Positions 15,393 to 23,406 are shown, counted from the stretch's first letter. The stretch: 46,267 bases of DNA from Acidimicrobiaceae bacterium (GCA_003133685.1 PKYQ01000015.1:1737-48003), one strand, 5' to 3'. The notes: a model not told the origin generated them from the letters alone. Program-made: numbers and translations.

Positions 15393-16313
15393 ATGAACAG
15401 ACTGACCACTGCGAAGAGGGCTGAAGTTATTGGGCTGCTCTGCGAGGGCATGTCGATGCGAGCCATCTGTCGCACGACTGGCGTTGCCCGTCAGACAATT
15501 AGTGATCTACTGGAAAACGTCGGTAAAGCCACCTCTGACTATCAGGCAAACGCATTTGTAAACCTGCCCTGCAAGGTCATCGAATGTGACGAAATCTGGT
15601 CATTCTGCTACTCAAAGGAAAAGAATGTACCGGCTGAAAAGGCTGGTGAGTACGGCTTTGGCGATGTGTGGACTTGGACCGCAATTGACGCCGACACAAA
15701 GTTGGTCCCGTCGTGGCTGGTCGGTGAGCGCACCATTTCGGACGCTTTTGTGTTCCTTTCCGATCTCAAAAGCCGTCTGAAGGACACCCGAATCCAGTTG
15801 ACTACTGACGGACTTCGTAACTATCTCACGGTTGTTGACGGCCTTTGGGCTGACGACATTGACTTTGCAATGCTGCACAAGGTTTACGGTCGCCCCGTTG
15901 GCGAGCACAGCCCAGAGCGCAAGTACAGTCCAGATGTCTGCACGGGTATTGACGTTCGGGTAATTGCCGGAAACCCTGACCCGGGCCGGATTTCGACCTC
16001 CTACGTTGAGCGAAACAACCTCACCATGCGAATGGGAATGCGTCGTTTCACACGTCTGACGAATGGATTTTCAAAGAAGATCGAGTTTCATGCCCACGCT
16101 GTCAGCCTCAATTTCATGTATTACAACTTCGCCCGTGCCCACCAAAGCCTCCGGGTCAAGAACACTGATGGAACCTTTAGCAAGCGGTCTCCGGCTATGG
16201 CCGCCGGTCTCGCTGACCATGTGTGGACCACGTGGGAGATTGCCGAACTTCTAGACCAAACCAGTAGAATGGAAAGGCTTCAGGTGGCCCAGAAAATTGT
16301 GAATTCAAACTAG
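15393..16313 (+). CDS. IS1-family-like DDE transposase, copy B
   Basis: 306 residues from ATG 15393 (MNRLTTAKRAEVIGLLCEGM); a start at 15363 adds ten residues lacking in the homologue. The catalytic triad is Asp66 (IECDEIWSF), Asp139 (TTDGLRNY) and Glu206 (SYVERNNLTMRM), with the same N-terminal helix-turn-helix as copy A. The C-terminus is 18 residues longer than copy A and runs to a TAG inside the right terminal repeat. Unlike copy A there is no obvious promoter directly upstream; it may be read from further upstream in the element. Confidence 0.9.
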   Translation: MNRLTTAKRAEVIGLLCEGMSMRAICRTTGVARQTISDLLENVGKATSDYQANAFVNLPCKVIECDEIWSFCYSKEKNVPAEKAGEYGFGDVWTWTAIDADTKLVPSWLVGERTISDAFVFLSDLKSRLKDTRIQLTTDGLRNYLTVVDGLWADDIDFAMLHKVYGRPVGEHSPERKYSPDVCTGIDVRVIAGNPDPGRISTSYVERNNLTMRMGMRRFTRLTNGFSKKIEFHAHAVSLNFMYYNFARAHQSLRVKNTDGTFSKRSPAMAAGLADHVWTTWEIAELLDQTSRMERLQVAQKIVNSN

Positions 16314-16330
16314 GCCACTACCGACTTTTG
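16302..16330 (-). repeat. Right inverted repeat of transposon B plus target duplication copy 3
   Basis: TTCAAACTAGGCCACTACC (ending at 16322) is the inverse of the left ends, followed by GACTTTTG (16323-16330). The last bases of this duplication are also the start of the predicted infA -35 box. Confidence 0.9.
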
Positions 16331-16355
16331 CGTTTTGCCGAAATTTTGGTAGAAT
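16327..16355 (+). promoter_or_regulatory. Predicted infA promoter touching the transposon target site
   Basis: TAGAAT (16350-16355) is a good -10, with TTTGCG (16327-16332) at 17-base spacing as a weak -35. The first four bases of that -35 belong to GACTTTTG, so transposition duplicated the target without destroying the hexamer. Anything upstream of the -35 was replaced by transposon sequence. Confidence 0.5.
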
Positions 16356-16363
16356 TGTCAGCC

Positions 16364-16416
16364 GACCTCTTGGCGTGCCTCGAGGTCCATCCGTGAAGGA
16401 GTTTTTGCTCTTTCAC
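16364..16416 (+). promoter_or_regulatory. Two hairpins in the infA leader
   Basis: GACCTC (16364-16369) pairs with GAGGTC (16382-16387) over a 12-base loop. GTGAAGGAG (16393-16401) pairs with CTCTTTCAC (16408-16416) with one G-U pair and a TTTTTG loop. Both precede the AAGGAG ribosome binding site (16435-16440). They may influence infA translation; no known leader family is recognised. Confidence 0.4.
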
Positions 16417-16447
16417 GTCCCGCCGTGCCGTTACAAGGAGAAAGAAC

Positions 16448-16672
16448 CTGAGCAAGCCAAAGGAAGACGCGTTTACCGTTGAGGGGACCGTCGTCGAGCC
16501 ATTACCGAACGCCATGTTTCGCGTGGAATTAGAGAACGGGTACACCGTCCTCGCGCACAGCTCAGGAAAGATGCGCATGCACCGCATTCGCATCCTTCCC
16601 GGGGACAAGGTCCAGGTAGAGATCACTCCGTACGACATGTCCCGCGGTCGCATCACCTACCGCTACAAATAG
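16448..16672 (+). CDS. infA: Translation initiation factor IF-1 (CTG start)
   Basis: 74 residues: (M)[20 protein letters not shown], then [35 protein letters not shown] and [10 protein letters not shown], the S1-fold IF-1 that occupies the ribosomal A site during initiation. Upstream in the same frame there is no ATG, GTG or TTG before a TGA at 16394; CTG 16448 lies seven bases after AAGGAG and aligns with the usual Met of MSKPKED-type N-termini, so CTG is the apparent start. The first internal ATG would remove about 22 residues of the fold. rpmJ follows 31 bases later. Confidence 0.9.
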   Translation: MSKPKEDAFTVEGTVVEPLPNAMFRVELENGYTVLAHSSGKMRMHRIRILPGDKVQVEITPYDMSRGRITYRYK

Positions 16673-16703
16673 CTCCAGTTCTAGAAGATCGAGAAAGAGA
16701 AAC

Positions 16704-16817
16704 ATGAAGGTTCGCGCAAGCGTCAAGCCCATGTGTGAGAAGTGCAAGGTCATTCGCAGGGCCGGTGTCGTCCGTGTGATCTGCGAGCAGCCTCGCCACA
16801 AGCAGCGCCAGGGCTAG
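16704..16817 (+). CDS. rpmJ: Ribosomal protein L36 (zinc form)
   Basis: 37 residues: [20 protein letters not shown] then [17 protein letters not shown]. Zinc ligands Cys11, Cys14, Cys27 and His32 make it the C+ form. It lies between infA and rpsM as in the standard alpha-operon order, nine bases before rpsM. Confidence 0.96.
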   Translation: MKVRASVKPMCEKCKVIRRAGVVRVICEQPRHKQRQG

Positions 16818-16826
16818 GAGAAGAAC

Positions 16827-17204
16827 ATGGCCCGTATTGTTGGAGTAGACATCCCGCGCGACAAGCGCACCGTCATCTCGCTCACCTACATCTTTGGCGT
16901 TGGTCCGACCATCGCCCAACAGATCTGCGCCGCGACCGGCGTCGATGAATCGACGCGCGTCAAAGACCTCAGCGAAGCCGACGTCAACAAGCTTCGCGCC
17001 TACATCGACCAGAACGTCACCGTCGAAGGTGACCTTCGACGTGACGTCGCTCAAGACATCAAGCGCAAGATGGAGATCAACTGCCTGCAGGGGATCCGTC
17101 ACCGCAAGGGCCTGCCCGTCCGCGGTCAGCGCACCCGTACGAACGCTCGCACCCGTAAGGGACCGAAGCGCACTGTCGCCGGCAAGAAGAAGGTAACGAA
17201 GTAA
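16827..17204 (+). CDS. rpsM: Ribosomal protein S13
   Basis: 125 residues. [20 protein letters not shown], the helix-two-turns-helix region, and the C-terminal [20 protein letters not shown] followed by [14 protein letters not shown] identify S13 of the 30S head, which contacts the P-site tRNA and L5. A GGAG stretch precedes the ATG. The stop overlaps rpsK by one base. Confidence 0.97.
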   Translation: MARIVGVDIPRDKRTVISLTYIFGVGPTIAQQICAATGVDESTRVKDLSEADVNKLRAYIDQNVTVEGDLRRDVAQDIKRKMEINCLQGIRHRKGLPVRGQRTRTNARTRKGPKRTVAGKKKVTK

Positions 17205-17599
17205 TGGCTAAGCCGAATACGGTTCGCAAGGGTCGCAAGAAGGAGCGCAAGAACGTCGCCTTCGGCGTCGCGCACATCAAGAGTTCGTTCAACAACACGA
17301 TCGTGTCGATCTCGGACCCCGAGGGCAACGTGCTCTCCTGGGCCAGTTCGGGACAGGTCGGTTTCAAGGGATCACGCAAGTCCACGCCGTACGCCGCGCA
17401 GCTCGCCGCCGAGAAGTGCGCGCGCGCCGCGATGGAACACGGTGTCAAGAAGGTCGACGTGCTCGTGCGCGGACCGGGATCGGGTCGCGAGACCGCGATT
17501 CGTTCAATCGCCGCGGCCGGCATCGAAGTCGTCGCCATCAAAGACGTCACGCCACTGCCGCACAACGGGTGTCGCCCCAAGAAGCGTCGTAGGGGTTAG
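17204..17599 (+). CDS. rpsK: Ribosomal protein S11
   Basis: 131 residues of the 30S platform protein. Motifs include [57 protein letters not shown] and the terminal [18 protein letters not shown]. It overlaps rpsM by one base and precedes rpsD by two. Confidence 0.97.
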   Translation: MAKPNTVRKGRKKERKNVAFGVAHIKSSFNNTIVSISDPEGNVLSWASSGQVGFKGSRKSTPYAAQLAAEKCARAAMEHGVKKVDVLVRGPGSGRETAIRSIAAAGIEVVAIKDVTPLPHNGCRPKKRRRG

Positions 17600-17601
17600 T
17601 C

Positions 17602-18246
17602 ATGGCTCGTTATACCGGACCCGTCTGTCGACTCTGTCGACGTGAGCGCACGAAGTTGTACCTCAAGGGTGAGCGCTGCTTCACCATGAAGTGCCCCGTC
17701 TCTGAGAACTCGGACCGCCAGATGCGCGCGTTCCCGCCGGGCATGCACGGTCGTGACCGTCAGCGCCAGGGCTCGGAGTACCTGACCCAGTTGCGCGAGA
17801 AGCAGAAGGCCCGTCGTATCTACGGACTTTTGGAGAAGCAGTTCCGCAACCTCTACGAAGAGGCCAGCCGCCGTCCCGGCATGACCGGTACGAACCTGCT
17901 GCAGTTCTTAGAACTCCGTCTCGACAACATCGCGTACCGCGCCGGTTGGGGAGCGTCGCGCGCCCAGGCCCGCCAGTTCGTGCGCCACGGTCACGTGACC
18001 ATCGACGGCAAGCGCGTCAACATCCCGTCGTATCGCGTTCGCCCCGGCGAAGTCATCGCCCTGAAGAACGTCACGCGCGAGAACTTCAACGTCAAGCGCA
18101 ACCTCGACGTGCTGGATCGCAGCGTCCCCGGCTGGCTCGAGACCGGCGACGGTGGCTTCAGTGTCACCGTGCGCATCGTCCCGCAACGCGAACAGATCGA
18201 CGAGTCGATCAAGGAGCAGCTCATCGTCGAGCTGTACTCCAAGTAA
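17602..18246 (+). CDS. rpsD: Ribosomal protein S4 (zinc form)
   Basis: 214 residues. The N-terminus carries a Cys cluster (C9, C12, C26, C31: GPVCRLCRRE and ERCFTMKC), the C+ zinc-binding form. The S4 RNA-binding domain shows FLELRLDNIAYRAGW and ARQFVRHGHVTIDGKRVNIP. S4 is a 16S rRNA primary binder and the translational repressor of the alpha operon in E. coli. Position between S11 and RpoA is canonical. Confidence 0.97.
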   Translation: MARYTGPVCRLCRRERTKLYLKGERCFTMKCPVSENSDRQMRAFPPGMHGRDRQRQGSEYLTQLREKQKARRIYGLLEKQFRNLYEEASRRPGMTGTNLLQFLELRLDNIAYRAGWGASRAQARQFVRHGHVTIDGKRVNIPSYRVRPGEVIALKNVTRENFNVKRNLDVLDRSVPGWLETGDGGFSVTVRIVPQREQIDESIKEQLIVELYSK

Positions 18247-18277
18247 CCGAACCTTTCACAGAACTCAAGGAGTCCCC

Positions 18278-19219
18278 ATGTTGATCATCCAGCGCCCCAC
18301 TATTGAAGCCCTCGGCGACGAGGTAAACAACCGCCAGTCCTTCGGCATCGGTCCGCTCGACCCCGGCTTCGGCCACACGCTCGGCAACTCGCTTCGTCGC
18401 ACGCTGCTCTCGTCGATACCCGGCGCCGCCGCCACGCGCGTCAAATTCGACGCGGTGTTGCACGAGTTCGGTGTCATCGAAGGCGTGAAAGAAGACGTCC
18501 AGGACATCTGCTTGAACTTAAAGGACCTCCTGCTGCAGGTCCACAGTGACGAGCCGGTCATTCTGCGCCTAGACAAGCGCGGCGAAGGCCCCGTCACCGC
18601 GAGGGACCTTTCGACGACGGCCGACGTGGAGATCTTGAATGGCGACCTGCACCTCGCGTACCTGACCAACGCCAAGAGCGTGTTGACCTTCGAGCTCACG
18701 GTTGAGCGCGGCAAGGGTTACGTCGGTGCCGAAGGCAACAAGGGATCGTCCACCATCGGCGTCATTCCCCTCGACGCCATCTTCACCCCGGTTCGTCGCG
18801 TCAGCTTCGAGATCGAGCCCGTGCGTGTCGAGCAGTCCAAGGACTTCGACCGACTGGTGATCGAGATCGAGACTGACGGATCGATCAGCCCCCGCGAGGC
18901 GCTGGCCTCCGCCGGTAAGACCCTCGGTTCACTCGTTGAACTGATCGGCAACTTCGACGACGAGGCCCCGGCCCTGGAGTTGGGCGACGTCGGCACGGCT
19001 CAGGCCGCCGCCAGCGAGCTCGACATCCGCATCGAGGAGCTCGGTCTCACCGAGCGCTCGCGCAACTGCCTGAAGCGCGCCGGCATCAACACCATCGCGC
19101 AGTTGGTCAACGCCACCGAGCGTGACCTCACGTCGATCACCAACTTTGGCGCCACGTCGCTGAAGGACGTCAATGACCGCCTCGAAGAGCGCGGTCTGTC
19201 GCTTCGAGTCGAGGACTAA
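18278..19219 (+). CDS. rpoA: RNA polymerase alpha subunit
   Basis: 313 residues from ATG 18278, preceded by AAGGAG; a longer in-frame ATG lies inside rpsD and is rejected. The N-terminal dimerisation domain has DPGFGHTLGNSLRRTLLSSI and VKEDVQDICLNLKDLLL. The C-terminal DNA/activator-contact domain has GLTERSRNCLKRAGINTIAQ followed by NFGATSLKDVNDRLEERGL. It assembles the core RNA polymerase with beta and beta'. rplQ follows by two bases. Confidence 0.97.
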   Translation: MLIIQRPTIEALGDEVNNRQSFGIGPLDPGFGHTLGNSLRRTLLSSIPGAAATRVKFDAVLHEFGVIEGVKEDVQDICLNLKDLLLQVHSDEPVILRLDKRGEGPVTARDLSTTADVEILNGDLHLAYLTNAKSVLTFELTVERGKGYVGAEGNKGSSTIGVIPLDAIFTPVRRVSFEIEPVRVEQSKDFDRLVIEIETDGSISPREALASAGKTLGSLVELIGNFDDEAPALELGDVGTAQAAASELDIRIEELGLTERSRNCLKRAGINTIAQLVNATERDLTSITNFGATSLKDVNDRLEERGLSLRVED

Positions 19220-19221
19220 TC

Positions 19222-19584
19222 ATGCGCGGCACTCCTACGAAGGGTAAGCGATTCGGTGGCGACTCCGCGCACCAGAAGGCGATGATGGGCAACCTCGTCG
19301 CTTCGATGATCGCGGCCGAGTCGATCGTGACGACCGAGGCCAAGGCCAAGGCGCTGCGTCCTATCGTCGAGAAGGTCGTCACGGCGGCGAAGAACTCACC
19401 CGAGGGTTCAGTTCACGCCAACCGACGCGTCGTCGCGTTCATTCGCGACAAGGACATGACGCACAAGCTCTTTACCGAGATCGCTCCGCGTTACACTGAT
19501 CGCCCCGGTGGCTACACGCGAATCCTGAAGCTCGGGCCGCGCCAAGGTGACAACGCCCCGATGGCGCGCATTGAGTTCGTCTGA
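19222..19584 (+). CDS. rplQ: Ribosomal protein L17
   Basis: 120 residues: MRGTPTKGKRFGGDSAHQKA, NLVASMIAAESIVTTEAKAK and the C-terminal YTRILKLGPRQGDNAPMARI. L17 lies at the exit tunnel. The start replaces the usual MRHRxxGxRL by a longer actinobacterial variant. Its 3' end overlaps the truA frame. Confidence 0.95.
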   Translation: MRGTPTKGKRFGGDSAHQKAMMGNLVASMIAAESIVTTEAKAKALRPIVEKVVTAAKNSPEGSVHANRRVVAFIRDKDMTHKLFTEIAPRYTDRPGGYTRILKLGPRQGDNAPMARIEFV

Positions 19585-20422
19585 TCCACCCCTAGACGTC
19601 CAGCGTTGGCGTCTGGATATCGCCTATGACGGCAACGCGTTTTCTGGTTTCGCCTATCAACCTGAGTTCACGACGGTGGTCGGCGTGTTGCGCGAAACGC
19701 TCGCCAGCACGTTGAGTATCGAAGAGCCGATGATCGTGGGCGCTGGTCGCACTGACAGTGGCGTGCACGCCTTCGCCCAAGTCGTCCACGTTGATCTACC
19801 GATCTCTCTGTTCGCGAAGCAACGCGGTCCCGACGCGGAGCGCCTGAGGCGCTCGCTGAACCAACAGTTGCGAGGTCGGATCAAAGTACTCGCCGCGCGT
19901 CCGGTCGGCCAGAGCTTTCACGCGCGCTATTCGGCGACCTGGCGCGAATACCGTTACCTGGTCCTCGAGACGTCGCCACCGGCACTCGATCTCACCGACG
20001 TGTGGTCGTGGTCGGTACAGGGTCCGCTGGACCTCGACGTGATGAACCGAGTGAGCGAAGAGACGCTCGGCCTGCACGATTTTCGTGCGTTCTGTCGTCG
20101 GCCAACGAACTCCGATGCGGATGAGCCGCTCCTGCGCCGCGTCATTCACGCGCGATGGGAACGACTCGCCGACGAGTGGGCCCTCACGCCTGATCATTCA
20201 CCAACACTGAAATTCACGATTCGTGCCGAGTCGTTCTGTCACAACATGGTGCGTTGCCTCACGTCCACAGTTGTCGCGATTGGTCAGGGAAAACTTCCCG
20301 AGACCACGATTTCGGAACGATTCGAAAGTCTGAGTCGCGACCACCTGCCGTCGCTGGCTCCCGCGAGCGGACTGTCGCTGGTCGCCGTGGGCTACGAAGA
20401 GGATGACGAATCCGCTCGTTAG
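19547..20422 (+). CDS. truA: tRNA pseudouridine(38-40) synthase
   Basis: Up to 291 residues from GTG 19547, which overlaps rplQ by 38 bases; a TTG at 19571 (SSSDPPLDVQRWRLDIAYDG) is an equally possible start, and neither has a clear ribosome binding site. The enzyme isomerises uridines 38-40 of the tRNA anticodon arm. The catalytic Asp lies in GAGRTDSGVHAFAQ (Asp70 from the longer start), with RYLVLETSPP and FCHNMVRCL typical of TruA. Placement after rplQ is common in actinobacteria. The stop overlaps the earliest possible start of the M13 peptidase. Confidence 0.92.
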   Translation: MTTPRWRALSSSDPPLDVQRWRLDIAYDGNAFSGFAYQPEFTTVVGVLRETLASTLSIEEPMIVGAGRTDSGVHAFAQVVHVDLPISLFAKQRGPDAERLRRSLNQQLRGRIKVLAARPVGQSFHARYSATWREYRYLVLETSPPALDLTDVWSWSVQGPLDLDVMNRVSEETLGLHDFRAFCRRPTNSDADEPLLRRVIHARWERLADEWALTPDHSPTLKFTIRAESFCHNMVRCLTSTVVAIGQGKLPETTISERFESLSRDHLPSLAPASGLSLVAVGYEEDDESAR

Positions 20423-20447
20423 GCTTTCGCGGGTGACAACCCAACCA

Positions 20448-22397
20448 ATGACGTCCGGCTTTGACCTCGCTGATCTCTCCAAGACCGTACGACCCCAGGA
20501 CGATCTCTACCAGTACGTCAACAGTGAGTGGATTGAACGAACCACCATGCCCCAGGACAAGGCTCGCTACGGCACGTTCGACATACTGGCCGACGGCGCC
20601 GAACTGGCGATCCGCGCAATTCTCGACGAGGCACGAACCGCGCCAGAGGGCGGCGAGGCCCGCAAGGTCGGCGATCTGTACTCGAGCTTCCTCGACGAGG
20701 AGCGGATCCGCGCCCGCGGCGTGCGCCCGCTCATCGATCGTCTCGCGCAGGTCGATGCGCTGTCGTCGATCGACGAACTGTTGGCCCTCATCGGCCGGCT
20801 GCAGCGCCGTGGCGTTGGTGGCTTTTACGCGGTCTTCGTTGACAACGACCCGGGTGACCCCGAGCGTTACGTCGTGTTGCTCGAACAGGGCGGACTCTCG
20901 CTCCCCGATGAGAGCTACTACCGCGAAGAACACTTCGCGACGATTCGCGACGCCTTCGTCGCGCATGTGCAGCGCATGCTCGAACTGGCCGGAGTGAGTG
21001 ACGCCGCGGCGCGCGCGCGAAGAATCTTTGAACTGGAGACCAAGATTGCCGCCGGTCACTGGAACAACGTTGAATCGCGTGACAGCGAAAAGACGTACAA
21101 CTTGAAGCCGTGGGCCGAGGCGTCGGAACTTTTTGGCGAAGTGCGCCTCGAGGTGTGGCACAACGCTCTGGAGGCGCCCGTTGGATCTTTCGACGACGTT
21201 GTCCTTCGCCAACCAAGTTTCGCGAGCGCCGTCGGCGCTCTCTTCACGGACTCCAACCTTGACGTCTGGAAAGACTGGTTGTCGTGGCAGATCATCGCCG
21301 GTGACGCACCGTTCCTCTCCCAGGAGTTCGTCGACGAGCACTTCGACTTCTACGGTCGCACGCTCACCGGCGCCGAATCGATTCGCCCGCGATGGAAGCG
21401 TGGTGTCGCCCTCGTCGAAGGCGCCATGGGTGAAGCGATTGGCAAGATCTACGTGGAACGCAACTACCCGCCCGAAGTGAAAGCGCGTATGGATGAACTC
21501 GTCGTGAACCTCATCGAGGCGTACCGACAGAGCATCACCGATCTGGAGTGGATGGGGGAGGCGACTCGTCGTCGGGCCCTCGAGAAGCTCGACGCGTTCA
21601 CGCCGAAGATCGGTTACCCGGTGCGCTGGCGCGACTATTCGACATTGCGGGTCGACGCGAATGATGTTCTCGCCAACGTTCGTGCGGCTACGGAGTTCGA
21701 GTTCCAGCGAAATCTGACGAAGATCGGCAAGCCGGTCGACCGCGACGAGTGGTTCATGACGCCCCAGATGGTCAACGCCTACTACAACCCCGGATTCAAC
21801 GAGGTCGTCTTCCCGGCCTCGATCCTCCAGCCGCCATTCTTCGACGCGCAGCGCGACGAGGCCGCCAACTATGGCGCCATCGGCGCGGTGATCGGTCACG
21901 AGATCGGTCACGGTTTCGATGACCAAGGTTCGAAGTTCGACGGAACGGGCAAACTCGCCGATTGGTGGGAACCGTCTGACCGCGCCGCCTTCGAGGAGCG
22001 CACGAAGGCGCTGATCGATCAGTTCGACGCGCTCGCACCCAAGTTGACCCCCGAACTGCACGTCAACGGTGCACTAACCGTTGGTGAGAACATCGGAGAC
22101 CTCGGCGGTCTCTCGATTGCCTGGAAGGCCTACTTGATTTCGTTGAACGGCGAGGAGCCGCCGGTGATTGATGGACTCACTGGCGCTCAGCGGTTCTTCT
22201 TCGCCTGGGCCCAGACCTGGCGTCTCAAGATCCGCAAGGAGGAAGTCGAACGGCTCCTGGCTCTGGATCCGCATTCACCTGACGAATTCCGGGGCAACCA
22301 GATCGTTCGCAACATCGACGAGTTCTACAGAGCCTTCGACGTGACGGAGAACGACGCGATGTGGCTGGTGCCGACGTCGCGCGTCACGATCTGGTGA
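20448..22397 (+). CDS. M13-family zinc metallopeptidase (neprilysin/PepO-like)
   Basis: 649 residues from ATG 20448, chosen because MTSGFDLADLSKTVRPQDDL aligns with the usual bacterial M13 start; ATG 20403 is in frame but overlaps truA. The catalytic motif VIGHEIGHGFDDQGSKFDG gives His484, Glu485 and His488, and the third zinc ligand Glu547 is in ENIGDLGGLS. VNAYYNPGFNEVVFPASILQ and the C-terminal SPDEFRGN...VRNIDEFYRAFDV are family blocks. No signal peptide is seen, so it is probably cytoplasmic, cutting oligopeptides. The physiological substrate is unknown. Confidence 0.92.
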   Translation: MTSGFDLADLSKTVRPQDDLYQYVNSEWIERTTMPQDKARYGTFDILADGAELAIRAILDEARTAPEGGEARKVGDLYSSFLDEERIRARGVRPLIDRLAQVDALSSIDELLALIGRLQRRGVGGFYAVFVDNDPGDPERYVVLLEQGGLSLPDESYYREEHFATIRDAFVAHVQRMLELAGVSDAAARARRIFELETKIAAGHWNNVESRDSEKTYNLKPWAEASELFGEVRLEVWHNALEAPVGSFDDVVLRQPSFASAVGALFTDSNLDVWKDWLSWQIIAGDAPFLSQEFVDEHFDFYGRTLTGAESIRPRWKRGVALVEGAMGEAIGKIYVERNYPPEVKARMDELVVNLIEAYRQSITDLEWMGEATRRRALEKLDAFTPKIGYPVRWRDYSTLRVDANDVLANVRAATEFEFQRNLTKIGKPVDRDEWFMTPQMVNAYYNPGFNEVVFPASILQPPFFDAQRDEAANYGAIGAVIGHEIGHGFDDQGSKFDGTGKLADWWEPSDRAAFEERTKALIDQFDALAPKLTPELHVNGALTVGENIGDLGGLSIAWKAYLISLNGEEPPVIDGLTGAQRFFFAWAQTWRLKIRKEEVERLLALDPHSPDEFRGNQIVRNIDEFYRAFDVTENDAMWLVPTSRVTIW

Positions 22398-22495
22398 CGC
22401 GGTCGCTCGAGGTGCCTTCGATGCTCGGCGGTGGTGTCGAGGCTTCGAGCGCGAAATGTGGAAGCAAGTGAGTGAGCCAAGCAACTCGGTATTTC

Positions 22496-22930
22496 TCAGG
22501 TCGGCGGTTGCGCCCAGTGCTCGGCCATCAATTTCACTGCCTCTTCGAGCGTGAGTGACGCTATCGCCTCATTTGTCAGATTCAGTGTGTGAACGAGTTG
22601 ATACGCCAGTTGGGCAGGGAGTGTTGTCGAGTCAGGTCTTGCGGTGAAAGGCGTTCGGTCCGGCGGAATCTTGTTGTCCACGCATTCCCAGAACTCGGCC
22701 TGAGTGACATGGAGTTGGTCGTCGAGGATGTGGGACCAGAGGCTCTTGCCGTACGCATCGGTGTTCGCCGGGCGAGAGATGCGGGTACGAAGAATACTCC
22801 CATCGGCTAACAGGAGCTCGTAGGTGATGTGGTGCCGGGTCGGCTTACCCCTCGAGTTAAGTACCTCATCCCACCCTTCGATCGCACAGAACCGCTGGTG
22901 CTCACGCCGACTGGCGGCGCGCAAGGTCAT
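22496..22930 (-). CDS. Toxin-like protein of a toxin-antitoxin pair
   Basis: 144 residues: MTLRAASRREHQRFCAIEGW, HHITYELLLADGSILRTRIS, YGKSLWSHILDDQLHVTQAE. The HHITYEL...LRTRIS and LW.HIL.DQL patterns recall a small actinobacterial family often annotated as cytotoxic translational repressor of a toxin-antitoxin system. Its ATG overlaps the stop of the upstream antitoxin-like gene (ATGA), as in classic TA operons. Toxicity is inferred from family annotation and layout. Confidence 0.68.
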   Translation of the reverse strand: MTLRAASRREHQRFCAIEGWDEVLNSRGKPTRHHITYELLLADGSILRTRISRPANTDAYGKSLWSHILDDQLHVTQAEFWECVDNKIPPDRTPFTARPDSTTLPAQLAYQLVHTLNLTNEAIASLTLEEAVKLMAEHWAQPPT

Positions 22931-23364
22931 TGTGCTGCAGAGAGATCATCGTTTAGGAGCCACGCCTTGAGCTCTGCGTCATCGCTCAACTCGATGAGGT
23001 TCACGATCGCCCAGTTTCCGCGATGGTTTGGAGCGTTCAGTAGTCGCTCGTTCCAATCCACCGCGTACTCGCGCAGCGCCTCGATCAGATCATCGAACGC
23101 TGCGTCGAGATCGTCACCTTCGCCCGACAAAGGGAGTCCCGGAAGAAACGCGGCCCAGCCGCCGCCCTCGGCGGCGACGACAGCGCGAGACGGAAGCAGC
23201 GCGGCGAGCTGAGCACGAAGCACGTCGCCGTCGACCACTGCGTAGCGCTCGCGGCCCCGCTCGACAGTGGTGACGCGGCCAGTGTGCGCCACGTCCAGCA
23301 GGTCGCGAAAGTTTGTCCGCGCTGCTGTGTACGAATCGAAGTGTCGTGTTGTCACAGAGACCAC
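22927..23364 (-). CDS. Phd-like antitoxin with HicB-like C-terminal part
   Basis: 145 residues from GTG 23364, preceded by AAGG. Longer in-frame starts (23442, 23421) would place the TACGTACG palindrome inside the gene and are less likely. The N-terminal half (FDSYTAARTNFRDLLDVAHT, RGRERYAVVDGDVLRAQLAA) looks like a Phd/YefM-type DNA-binding antitoxin. The second half (GGWAAFLPGLPLSGEGDDLD, DDLIEALREYAVDW) looks like a HicB-type fold. It likely neutralises the protein encoded just downstream and represses the operon. Confidence 0.68.
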   Translation of the reverse strand: MVSVTTRHFDSYTAARTNFRDLLDVAHTGRVTTVERGRERYAVVDGDVLRAQLAALLPSRAVVAAEGGGWAAFLPGLPLSGEGDDLDAAFDDLIEALREYAVDWNERLLNAPNHRGNWAIVNLIELSDDAELKAWLLNDDLSAAQ

Positions 23365-23378
23365 TGTACCAGCCTTTT

Positions 23379-23406
23379 TACGTACGGTAGGTACTTCACG
23401 TACGTA
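23379..23406. promoter_or_regulatory. TACGTACG palindrome upstream of the toxin-antitoxin operon
   Basis: TACGTACG (23379-23386) and CGTACGTA (23399-23406) form a perfect 8-bp inverted repeat with a 12-base spacer (centres about two helical turns apart), 15 bases before the antitoxin GTG. This is the size and place of an autorepression operator for the Phd-like protein. Confidence 0.5.

Larger units (their letters stand above)
14330..16322 (+). mobile_element. Transposon B: smaller cargo-carrying IS1-family-like element
   Basis: 1,993 bp from GGTATTGGCCTAGTTTGAA (14330) to the inverse of GGTAGTGGCCTAGTTTGAA ending at 16322, flanked on both sides by GACTTTTG (14322-14329 and 16323-16330). Layout: left repeat, 72-aa gene, a coupled 44-codon ORF, a frameshifted GNAT acetyltransferase, the transposase, right repeat. 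The transposase stop codon lies inside the right repeat, a compact arrangement usual for insertion sequences. Same plan as transposon A with different cargo. Confidence 0.87.

Noticed and set aside
20259-22061. 600-codon minus-strand frame opposite the M13 peptidase
   Set aside because: Shadow frame; the plus strand encodes an intact HEIGH metallopeptidase.
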